From positions 1-20,109 of IMG/VR virus record IMGVR_UViG_3300020420_000075: a DNA stretch of 20,109 bases; one strand, written 5' to 3'. Below, one piece after another: positions 1-4,963 of this stretch. This DNA comes from a virus. The notes beneath the pieces were generated by a model. The model was not told where the DNA came from. It made no database searches and was given only the letters and a program-made list of their open reading frames with translations. The position numbers were made by a program, and so were the translations under genes. How positions within the stretch are numbered: position 1 is the first letter of the stretch; every line of letters starts with the position of its first letter.

Positions 1-1
1 T

Positions 2-79
2 AAGATGATCGTAGGATTAGGAGCATCAGTAGGAGTAGTTTTAGCAATCCATTACGTAATCGTTCCAAACGGTTGGTAA
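2..79 (+). CDS. C-terminal end of a hydrophobic protein (partial at window edge)
   Basis: An open frame enters from the left edge and ends at TAA 77-79. The visible 25 or so residues are almost entirely hydrophobic (Ile, Val, Gly, Leu, Ala) and end in PNGW, so they look like a membrane segment near the C-terminus of a small membrane protein. An ATG at position 5 lies in frame, but whether it is the true start cannot be told because the upstream sequence is missing. A strong terminator follows 13 bases later, so this is the last gene of its transcription unit. Function unknown. Confidence 0.5.
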   Translation, partial: KMIVGLGASVGVVLAIHYVIVPNGW

Positions 80-91
80 AGATATCAGAAT

Positions 92-118
92 AGGCCCTCG
101 GGGGCCTTTTCTTTTCTT
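92..118 (+). terminator. Rho-independent terminator
   Basis: AGGCCC (92-97) pairs perfectly with GGGCCT (102-107) around a TCGG loop and is followed by a T-rich run (TTTCTTTTCTT). It ends the unit that enters from the left edge. Confidence 0.88.
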
Positions 119-128
119 AAGTATATGC

Positions 129-368
129 ATGAGTTACACAATAGATTGGTCAGTCAAGAAAGTAAAAAATCAAATAGACAAGTTGATGCGAGTTGCCACA
201 GATCCAAAAATAGATGGGTTTAATACTTGGGGAGCAAAACAAGACTTGTATGAGATACTTTGGTATGCTGAAGATAGACTAGAAGAATGTAGCACTTATA
301 GTGACGAAGATGAGTTTACTAAGAAACGCAGTCAATATAAGATGTTAAAAACATTAGGAAAAAAATGA
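129..368 (+). CDS. Small conserved-type protein of unknown function
   Basis: This encodes 79 residues, soluble and charged, probably mostly helical, with a Trp/Tyr-containing middle (DLYEILWYAEDRLEE). I do not recognise a family with a known function. There is no Shine-Dalgarno sequence before the ATG; instead TAAGTA (118-123) lies exactly 5 bases upstream of the start, the same geometry as at the gene at 8090, which suggests a leaderless or near-leaderless transcript. The stop overlaps the start of the next gene (ATGA), so the two are probably co-translated. Confidence 0.75.
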   Translation: MSYTIDWSVKKVKNQIDKLMRVATDPKIDGFNTWGAKQDLYEILWYAEDRLEECSTYSDEDEFTKKRSQYKMLKTLGKK

Positions 369-1096
369 ATATATTAATTGCTGGTTATGGCTTTGTAGGC
401 CAGGCCCATGAAAAACTATTACAGGAACAACACAACGTAATGATCTATGATCCTGCACAGGGATTTAATGACTTTCCAGATGACGTGGTAGAAGCAATGA
501 TCATTTGTGTAAGCACACCATCTGCCAAAGATGGAACTTGTGATATGAGCAACGTCTATGATGTAATAGATAAATGTCCTGATGTACCTATTATTATTAA
601 AAGCACAATTAGTATTGATGGTTGGGATACGATACAAGAACAGTACAAGGATAGACAGATATCATTTAGTCCAGAGTTCCTTAGAGCCAAGACTGCTTAT
701 GATGATCTTAAGAACACTGACAAGATCTACATTGGCGGTAACAACATAGAGTTTTGGTCTTTGTTTAAAAAAGATATTGTTACTTGTGAACCTAAAGCAT
801 TGGTATTGGCAAAGTATTTTAGAAATGCCTTCCTGGCTACAAAGGTAAATTACTTTAATCAAGTGTTTGATTTGTGTACCGCCCTGAACATAGAATATGA
901 ATGTGTAAGAAAAGCAATAACAGATGATCCTCGCATAGGTGATAGTCATAGTTACATAACAGAAGAACGTGGCTTTGGTGGACATTGTTTTCCTAAAGAT
1001 GTACAGGCTTTGTTAAAGTCTGCTGAAAAACAAAAAGTAAGTCTTGGAATTATTGAAAAAGCATTAGAATATAATAATATACTAAAATCCTTATAA
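365..1096 (+). CDS. Short nucleotide-sugar dehydrogenase (UDP-glucose/GDP-mannose 6-dehydrogenase family)
   Basis: Family members oxidise the C6 alcohol of a nucleotide sugar to the uronic acid with two NAD+. Visible: the NAD-binding Rossmann glycine motif GYGFVGQAH (residues 7-15), a CVSTP strand-turn (48-52), SPEFLR (102-107), the central-domain helix with AKYFRNAFLATKVNYFNQ containing the family's conserved Lys (K160), and the active-site loop GFGGHCFPKD with the nucleophile Cys at 208. The protein is 243 residues; typical enzymes have about 390-450. The C-terminal nucleotide-binding domain is missing, as the protein ends soon after the catalytic loop. A good ribosome site (AGGA, 356-359) precedes the ATG. 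Phage use could be host-surface or virion glycan modification, but the substrate cannot be told. It overlaps the preceding gene by 4 bases. Confidence 0.9.
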   Translation: MNILIAGYGFVGQAHEKLLQEQHNVMIYDPAQGFNDFPDDVVEAMIICVSTPSAKDGTCDMSNVYDVIDKCPDVPIIIKSTISIDGWDTIQEQYKDRQISFSPEFLRAKTAYDDLKNTDKIYIGGNNIEFWSLFKKDIVTCEPKALVLAKYFRNAFLATKVNYFNQVFDLCTALNIEYECVRKAITDDPRIGDSHSYITEERGFGGHCFPKDVQALLKSAEKQKVSLGIIEKALEYNNILKSL

Positions 1097-1097
1097 G

Positions 1098-1118
1098 TGT
1101 CCATAAAATAAATGGACA
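1098..1118 (+). repeat. Inverted repeat upstream of the alkB promoter
   Basis: TGTCCAT (1098-1104) and ATGGACA (1112-1118) are perfect 7-base arms around an AAAATAA spacer. No T-run follows, so it is a poor terminator. It lies 20 bases upstream of the -35 box at 1139, where an operator could sit, or it may stabilise the 3' end of the upstream message. Confidence 0.5.
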
Positions 1119-1138
1119 AACTAAATAATAATATGCAC

Positions 1139-1166
1139 TTGACATAATTTGTCATTGTGCTATAAT
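1139..1166 (+). promoter_or_regulatory. Consensus sigma70 promoter of alkB
   Basis: TTGACA (1139-1144), 16-base spacer, TATAAT (1161-1166): both boxes match the bacterial housekeeping consensus exactly. The predicted start lies about 40 bases before the alkB ATG. This would let the host polymerase transcribe alkB without phage factors. Confidence 0.88.
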
Positions 1167-1212
1167 CGTACTACATTGTGAATAACTATCAGGTGAAAGC
1201 CGGGAGAACACA

Positions 1213-2277
1213 ATGAATAAACTTTTAGTAAACATAAGGTATTTCATAGCACCATTGTTGATACTTGTTACACTCGCAGGAGTGTTGGCAGGTGGAGCAT
1301 GGGTATGGACAGGTGTGGGCCTATTGGGAGTAGGCATTATACTTGACACCCTTATCAACGTACAGACTCGTGGAGCAGTTGATGAGAATGGTGACACCTT
1401 AGGTATCCCCTGGTTACAAAATGCAGTAATGTATATGATGTTGCCAGTCTTTGTTGCACTTCAGTTAGCACTTGCATATCAAATATACAACGGTATGGCA
1501 GGAGCAGAACTATTAGGTGCAGTTTTATCAACAGGTATATTTGCAGGCATAGGTATAATCTATGGGCATGAACTATCGCACACCAAAGGCGTTGCATTCG
1601 TAATCAGTCGTTGGATGATGGCGTTATCAGGTTCAGCACATTTCTGTTATGCTCATGTGTACAATCATCACTTGGAATTAGCAAGTGAAGATGATCCTGC
1701 AACCGCACCTAGAGGACGTGATATCTATTCACACTATGTCAAATCACACTTGGGTCAATCCAAGTTCTTGTTTGAGATGGAGAAAGGTAGATTAAAACGT
1801 TTAGGTAAACCTTTTATATCATTTGGTAACAGATGGATTAGAGGTTATATGATGAGTGTTCCTTCACTTGCATTATTCTTCTTTGCAGGTGGTTGGTTAG
1901 GAGTTGCTTCATTGGCTCTTGTTTGGGTAATATCAAACTTTGAGTTAGAAGCACTTAACTATCTAGAACACTATGGTTTGGTACGTGTAAAAAGCGAGCC
2001 TATAGACTATAGACATTCTTGGGATAACTCAACACTATTCACTTCATGGTTCTTTATAGAAATAGGTCGTCAGGCTGATCATCATGACAGAGGCGAAACA
2101 CACTTCTGGGAACTAGATGAAGTAGGTGCACCAAACACAGGAGTAGGATACTTCACATTGTTTGCACTCGCACTAATACCTCCAGTGTTTAATATGTTTA
2201 TGAAAAAACATTTAGATAACTGGGATAAAAACTTTGCCTCAGAAGCAGAGAAAGAGATAGCGGCTAAACTAGCCTAA
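1213..2277 (+). CDS. alkB: AlkB-type membrane di-iron alkane/alkyl monooxygenase
   Basis: AlkB enzymes hydroxylate the terminal carbon of alkanes or alkyl groups to alcohols in the inner membrane, using O2 and rubredoxin electrons. The 354 residues (family about 400) carry hydrophobic segments near 10-45, 70-115, 215-240 and 312-330 and the family's histidine boxes in order: HELSH (H119, H123), HVYNHH (H148, H152, H153) followed by EDDPATAPRG, the NYLEHYGL signature (H253) and a third box RQADHH (H290, H291). The usual third box is RHSDHH, so the first histidine is Gln287 here. No fused rubredoxin, and none nearby. The ATG is preceded by GGGAG (1202-1206, 6-base gap); the gene has its own sigma70 promoter and terminator, so it is an autonomous cassette. 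It is not the DNA-repair dioxygenase also called AlkB. A fatty-acid hydroxylase or desaturase-like role is the main alternative. Confidence 0.92.
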   Translation: MNKLLVNIRYFIAPLLILVTLAGVLAGGAWVWTGVGLLGVGIILDTLINVQTRGAVDENGDTLGIPWLQNAVMYMMLPVFVALQLALAYQIYNGMAGAELLGAVLSTGIFAGIGIIYGHELSHTKGVAFVISRWMMALSGSAHFCYAHVYNHHLELASEDDPATAPRGRDIYSHYVKSHLGQSKFLFEMEKGRLKRLGKPFISFGNRWIRGYMMSVPSLALFFFAGGWLGVASLALVWVISNFELEALNYLEHYGLVRVKSEPIDYRHSWDNSTLFTSWFFIEIGRQADHHDRGETHFWELDEVGAPNTGVGYFTLFALALIPPVFNMFMKKHLDNWDKNFASEAEKEIAAKLA

Positions 2278-2282
2278 CACTT

Positions 2283-2311
2283 GGGGGCGTCAGTCTATTG
2301 GCGCCCTTCTT
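2283..2311 (+). terminator. Rho-independent terminator of alkB
   Basis: GGGCGTCA (2285-2292) pairs with TGGCGCCC (2299-2306), 8 pairs with one G-U, loop GTCTAT, followed by TTCTTATT. It lies 8 bases after the alkB stop. Confidence 0.85.
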
Positions 2312-2323
2312 ATTAATATTACG

Positions 2324-2352
2324 TTCATCTTCTAATTGATATATATTATAGT
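2324..2352 (+). promoter_or_regulatory. Possible promoter of pqqA
   Basis: TTCATC (2324-2329), 17-base spacer, TATAGT (2347-2352). The -10 box matches consensus at 5 of 6 bases, the -35 at only 3 of 6. Some promoter is expected because a terminator lies just upstream. It would give a leader of about 65 bases. Confidence 0.4.
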
Positions 2353-2358
2353 AGGCAT

Positions 2359-2424
2359 TTTTCTACTGTGGACCGCGGTCACAAGACAACCGGCACTTAA
2401 CTTTCAAACTTTTGGAGATTAACG
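2359..2424 (+). promoter_or_regulatory. GC-rich, potentially structured leader of pqqA
   Basis: The stretch contains the perfect 10-base palindrome GACCGCGGTC (2371-2380) inside a GTG...CAC hairpin (2368-2382, CGCG loop). A competing pairing, CGGT (2376-2379) with ACCG (2389-2392), excludes that hairpin. Such a GC-rich patch stands out in an AT-rich gap. It could be a regulated leader or an operator; no known riboswitch consensus was recognised. Confidence 0.35.
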
Positions 2425-2502
2425 ATGGAATGGACTAAACCCGTGATCAAAGAAATTTCTGTAGGCTTAGAAATTAATTCTTATGCCTGTGCAGAAGTTT
2501 AG
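2425..2502 (+). CDS. pqqA: PqqA, peptide precursor of pyrroloquinoline quinone
   Basis: PqqA is the ribosomal peptide whose conserved Glu and Tyr are cross-linked by the radical SAM enzyme PqqE and trimmed to give PQQ, the cofactor of periplasmic methanol, alcohol and glucose dehydrogenases. The 25-residue product starts MEWTKPVIKEISVG, continues LEINSYACAEV and carries E16-x-x-x-Y20, the same spacing and, from memory, the same numbering as the Methylobacterium peptide; the W-x-x-P start and G-L/M-E-x-x-x-Y core are family traits. A good ribosome site (GGAG 2414-2417, 7-base gap) supports translation. No pqqB-E genes are in the window, so processing would rely on host enzymes. It follows alkB, which makes alcohols. 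Alternative: a precursor for a different Glu-Tyr-modifying pathway. Confidence 0.9.
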   Translation: MEWTKPVIKEISVGLEINSYACAEV

Positions 2503-2503
2503 G

Positions 2504-2532
2504 TTGACATTGTAATATAAAGATAGTATATT
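2504..2532 (+). promoter_or_regulatory. Sigma70 promoter directly ahead of a terminator
   Basis: TTGACA (2504-2509), 17-base spacer, TATATT (2527-2532). It begins 1 base after the pqqA stop. The transcript would start near 2539 and meet the terminator at 2546-2578 almost at once, so it makes either a tiny RNA or read-through message for the three small genes at 2592-3135. Confidence 0.7.
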
Positions 2533-2545
2533 ATAATATTAATCA

Positions 2546-2578
2546 GGAGCCAACCTTAGGGAAGGCTCCATTTTTTTT
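2546..2578 (+). terminator. Strong Rho-independent terminator or attenuator
   Basis: GGAGCC (2546-2551) pairs with GGCTCC (2564-2569); the loop may add a CC/GG inner pair; eight T follow (2571-2578). It closes the pqqA unit and sits between the promoter at 2504 and the gene at 2592. Confidence 0.9.
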
Positions 2579-2591
2579 GAAAGGACCAAGG

Positions 2592-2792
2592 ATGCAAAGT
2601 ACCAAGCAACCTATGGATTGGCATATCCAAGAAGTTCTAACCTGTGAAGTACTAAGGTTAGATCCTAATAATAAAATGCTTAATAAGTTTTTTGAAATGC
2701 AAAATCATCATGGAGCAACCATGAGAAATTTCAAGAAACAATACGACAAACACGGCACATGGAAAGAACCTTTACCTGGGAGTTTATTATAA
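2592..2792 (+). CDS. Small protein of unknown function
   Basis: This encodes 66 residues starting MQSTKQPMDW, soluble, mixed charge, with a His-rich centre (MQNHHGATMRNFKKQYDKHG). I chose ATG 2592 because AAGGA (2581-2585) sits 6 bases upstream; an in-frame TTG at 2577 would lie inside the terminator's T-run and is unlikely. It leads a three-gene set with TAATG and GTGA overlaps. No family recognised. Confidence 0.7.
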   Translation: MQSTKQPMDWHIQEVLTCEVLRLDPNNKMLNKFFEMQNHHGATMRNFKKQYDKHGTWKEPLPGSLL

Positions 2793-2953
2793 TGAAAACA
2801 TATAGTTTAGAATTAGTATTGTTTAGTTGGTTAGCATACAATATATTTTTAGAAATCCACTCGTGGTTTGATAAGGAAGAAGAAGTACAAGTACCACCAG
2901 CAGTTGAAAGACCGGTACAACCAGTTGTTGACGAAGTGGTGATAGAGAAGTGA
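2792..2953 (+). CDS. Small single-pass membrane protein with a Pro/Val-rich tail
   Basis: This encodes 53 residues. Residues 4-24 form one hydrophobic segment (LELVLFSWLAYNIFLEI), followed by an acidic stretch (KEEE) and a Pro/Val/Glu-rich tail with PPAVERPVQPVV. The start is taken at ATG 2792, sharing one base with the preceding TAA, with GGGAG about 10 bases upstream; an in-frame ATG at 2759 lies inside the upstream gene. The shape resembles small phage membrane proteins such as lysis accessory or spanin-like proteins, but no specific family is supported. Confidence 0.7.
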   Translation: MKTYSLELVLFSWLAYNIFLEIHSWFDKEEEVQVPPAVERPVQPVVDEVVIEK

Positions 2954-3135
2954 TTGAGTTCATGGTAGTAATATGGTTAGGGTATAATTATGATAACCCT
3001 AAAGAAATAGGTGCATGGAAAACTTGTGATGAAGCATATGAGTATGCTATAAACACACAACCTGAGTTCAAGGCATTTGCTTGTTTTGATTCAGCACACT
3101 ATATTAAGTATAGGAAAACTATTTTGAGTTGGTAA
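2950..3135 (+). CDS. Small two-cysteine protein of unknown function
   Basis: This encodes 61 residues from a GTG that overlaps the previous stop (GTGA). The first part is hydrophobic (FMVVIWLGYNY), followed by W-K-T-C-D-E-A and a second Cys 17 residues later (AFACF). The layout resembles the minus-strand protein at 3119-3382 (hydrophobic start, Trp, ETC/TCD cysteine, Tyr-Ala, then a second Cys), so they may be distant relatives. ATG 2962 is another possible start. The last 17 bases overlap the end of the convergent minus-strand gene. Confidence 0.6.
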   Translation: MIEFMVVIWLGYNYDNPKEIGAWKTCDEAYEYAINTQPEFKAFACFDSAHYIKYRKTILSW

Positions 3136-3382
3136 GTGTAGCAGGAATTTGTACTCTACGTTTCCAGAATATTTTAGGGTCTTCGGATTGACAACTAACC
3201 TTTACAAGGCCCTGCATATTATCTGAAAGTGTAGGAATAAAGTTTTGTTCGGCGTATGCTTTTCTTGTTTCGCAAGTTTCAAGGGAATCGTAAGATATAC
3301 TAGACCAACCGTCTGGTTGAGCGAAGTCCCCTGGGGTCCATACGCCATTAATTAAAAAATAGAATACTAGCCAGAATTTCAC
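3119..3382 (-). CDS. Small secreted-type or membrane-anchored two-cysteine protein
   Basis: This encodes 87 residues from a GTG start. Residues 2-14 are hydrophobic (KFWLVFYFLINGV), like a short export signal or anchor, followed by a Trp/Gly/Pro-rich part, SLETCETRKAYAEQNF and a second Cys in VKVSC. Two cysteines suit a periplasmic disulfide. It lies 8 bases downstream of the DUF1353 gene on the same strand, so the two form a minus-strand pair. I see no clear ribosome site, so translation may depend on the upstream gene. Function unknown. Confidence 0.65.
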   Translation of the reverse strand: MKFWLVFYFLINGVWTPGDFAQPDGWSSISYDSLETCETRKAYAEQNFIPTLSDNMQGLVKVSCQSEDPKIFWKRRVQIPATLTNSK

Positions 3383-3390
3383 GACGAAAT

Positions 3391-3876
3391 CTATATATTA
3401 TCTTTGTTAGGTACTATTGATCCGTTTCCAAATAGATCAACTGCTTTCCATGAAGAATATATTTTCCATCTTGAAACTTTAGGCTCGGCGTCTTCCATTG
3501 CTAACAAAAACACCTTATCAGATGCAACCTTGGCAAGTTTGATCAACTCTTTATCTTCTTTGTCTTTCATTTTCCAACGATATTGTCTTATACTCTTATA
3601 CAATAAGTCGTGTATGATTGCCGCTCTTGCTACATCAAATGGTGCTATTGCCCACCACATTGCTCTTGGAACAGATGCTAAATCTGTTACAAACCCTGTT
3701 GGCACTGTGATAGTTTCTGTTTTGTTAGTGTCTCTTTTAACCTTTACACCAACACCTTTTAATGCTTTGATTTCTTCTACTGTGAGGTCTTTTGTTGTGT
3801 ATGATAAGTCTCTACCCAAAATCCATTTACGTGGAGGATTAAATTCTGCCATTATCTTGGCGTTAAACTGTCCCAT
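3391..3876 (-). CDS. DUF1353-family protein
   Basis: This encodes 161 residues with the DUF1353 core: VPTGFVTDLASVPRAMWW (about residues 59-76) and AAIIHDLLYKS (about 85-95), where the conserved HD-LY block lies. The family is common in tailed phages and prophages, often near structural or lysis genes, but its biochemical role is not established. The start is supported by GAAAGG 7 bases upstream on the minus strand. A late-promoter-like CATAAATA lies on the minus strand at 3907-3914. The N-terminal MGQFNAKIMAEF offers a second possible start (M9). Confidence 0.85.
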   Translation of the reverse strand: MGQFNAKIMAEFNPPRKWILGRDLSYTTKDLTVEEIKALKGVGVKVKRDTNKTETITVPTGFVTDLASVPRAMWWAIAPFDVARAAIIHDLLYKSIRQYRWKMKDKEDKELIKLAKVASDKVFLLAMEDAEPKVSRWKIYSSWKAVDLFGNGSIVPNKDNI

Positions 3877-3891
3877 ATTAAACCTTTCGCT

Positions 3892-3906
3892 TTATCATTA
3901 TGATAA
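3892..3906. repeat. Palindrome between divergent genes
   Basis: TTATCAT (3892-3898) and ATGATAA (3900-3906) are perfect 7-base arms around a single T, in the 73-base gap between the divergent genes at 3876 and 3950. It sits next to late-promoter-like motifs on both strands and is a candidate protein-binding site. Confidence 0.45.
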
Positions 3907-3914
3907 TATTTATG
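3907..3914 (-). promoter_or_regulatory. Late-promoter-like motif (minus strand)
   Basis: CATAAATA read on the minus strand, 7 of 8 bases of the T4 late consensus TATAAATA, about 30 bases ahead of the DUF1353 start. Confidence 0.5.
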
Positions 3915-3923
3915 TTCAAAAGC

Positions 3924-3931
3924 AATAAATA
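3924..3931 (+). promoter_or_regulatory. Late-promoter-like motif (plus strand)
   Basis: AATAAATA, 7 of 8 bases of the T4 late consensus, 18 bases ahead of the start at 3950. It is paired with the minus-strand copy at 3907-3914. Confidence 0.5.
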
Positions 3932-3949
3932 CATTTAAGGAACTGCAAA

Positions 3950-4210
3950 ATGAAAAAACGAACTAGATCAATATTAGAAGAATTAAACAATCTGCATCAG
4001 AAAAGAGATTCGGATAGTTTTATTGCTACTACAGGTAATAATATCATTGAAAGTGCTATTAACTTACTTCAACGTATTAATAATGAGTATGATCAAGAAA
4101 CTGCATTAGATCTAGAAAGAAGATTTATCAATAGTATTAAATCGTCAGACCCACGTAAATTTAGACGTGGAGTATCAAAGGTTGTAGAGTCCAAGAATAA
4201 GGAACTATAA
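3950..4210 (+). CDS. Small helical protein of a marine T4-like phage family, function unknown
   Basis: This encodes 86 residues, very charged and predicted helical. It begins KKRTRSILEELNNL and has a later stretch LLQRINNEYDQETALDLERRFINSIKSSDP. The layout recalls a conserved hypothetical protein of marine T4-like phages, known to me only as uncharacterised. It has a good ribosome site (AAGGA about 9 bases upstream) and its stop shares one base with the next start (TAATG), so it is coupled to the nucleotidyltransferase gene. Confidence 0.75.
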   Translation: MKKRTRSILEELNNLHQKRDSDSFIATTGNNIIESAINLLQRINNEYDQETALDLERRFINSIKSSDPRKFRRGVSKVVESKNKEL

Positions 4211-4962
4211 TGTTACTCAATGAAGGCGGAAATATCTTTAAGGATGAAACTGGTAATCCAGTCACCACACGTATCAATCAAGCAGACGTTGACCCTACCT
4301 TACAATTTGTAGAAAAAATTACAGGACTTCCATTAGTTGATAACAAACTAGGATCTACTGGTATCAGAAGTACCAGTGGTGACTTAGATGTAGCAGTAGA
4401 CAAAGACAAGGTAAACAAGGATCAAGTAGTAGCAAAGTTGAAAGCATGGAAAGATAAGAATGCACCCAATGATGATGATAGAGCCTGGTTTGCTAAATCA
4501 GGAATAAATGTGCATTTCAAAACACCTATCAAAGGCGATGCTAAGAACGGATACGTACAAACAGATTTAATGTTTGGCGAGCCTGAACTAATGAAGTTTG
4601 CTATGAAAGGTGCTGGTGACGATACACCGTACAAAGGCAGACACAGAGCAATTTTAATTAGTAGTATTGCAAAAGCACAAGGATATAAATTTACTTCAGC
4701 ACAAGGTTTAGTTGATAGAATTACTAACAAGTCTATATCAAAGAATCCAGATGAAATAGCAAAGACAATACTTGGACAAGGTGCAGTAGGAAAAGACTTA
4801 GATAGTGTTGAAACTATTATTGCAAAAATAAAAGGTGATCCAAACTATAAGAATTTGATTGCCGACGCCATTGACAAGTTCAAGGAAGAGGGTTTAGACT
4901 TACCTGAACAAGCGAACTTAGATCAAACTGGAACTATGCGTGATATACTAGATAGGTTTTAA
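4210..4962 (+). CDS. Nucleotidyltransferase-fold protein
   Basis: This encodes 250 residues. The polymerase-beta-like nucleotidyltransferase signature is visible: GST (48-50), then SGDLDVAVD with the metal-binding pair D58-x-D60, and a third carboxylate in VQTDLMFGE (D119). A helical part follows (RHRAILISSIAKAQGY). This fold transfers NMP from NTPs to RNA, proteins, antibiotics or small molecules; the acceptor cannot be told. It lies directly ahead of the ligase-like gene, from which it is separated by 1 base, suggesting a two-enzyme unit. The N-terminus MLLNE is a weak match to the tag seen in nearby proteins. Confidence 0.75.
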   Translation: MLLNEGGNIFKDETGNPVTTRINQADVDPTLQFVEKITGLPLVDNKLGSTGIRSTSGDLDVAVDKDKVNKDQVVAKLKAWKDKNAPNDDDRAWFAKSGINVHFKTPIKGDAKNGYVQTDLMFGEPELMKFAMKGAGDDTPYKGRHRAILISSIAKAQGYKFTSAQGLVDRITNKSISKNPDEIAKTILGQGAVGKDLDSVETIIAKIKGDPNYKNLIADAIDKFKEEGLDLPEQANLDQTGTMRDILDRF

Positions 4963-4963
4963 A

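Noticed and set aside
1098-1118. Terminator after the sugar dehydrogenase
   Set aside because: The stem is perfect but A-rich sequence, not a T-run, follows, so it is listed only as an inverted repeat.
1213-2277. Reading this gene as the DNA-repair dioxygenase AlkB
   Set aside because: That protein is soluble with an HxD...H iron site; this one is membrane-embedded with histidine boxes of the alkane hydroxylase family.
2321-2360. Possible glutamine riboswitch (starts CGTTCATC)
   Set aside because: The later conserved segments of that riboswitch (GGAAGTAGG-type and the closing GGAACG) are not found downstream.
2577-2591. TTG start for the 2592 gene
   Set aside because: It falls in the terminator's T-run and lacks a ribosome site; ATG 2592 has one.
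3404-3928. A 174-residue plus-strand open frame
   Set aside because: It lies opposite DUF1353, which has family motifs and a ribosome site; the plus-strand frame has neither.
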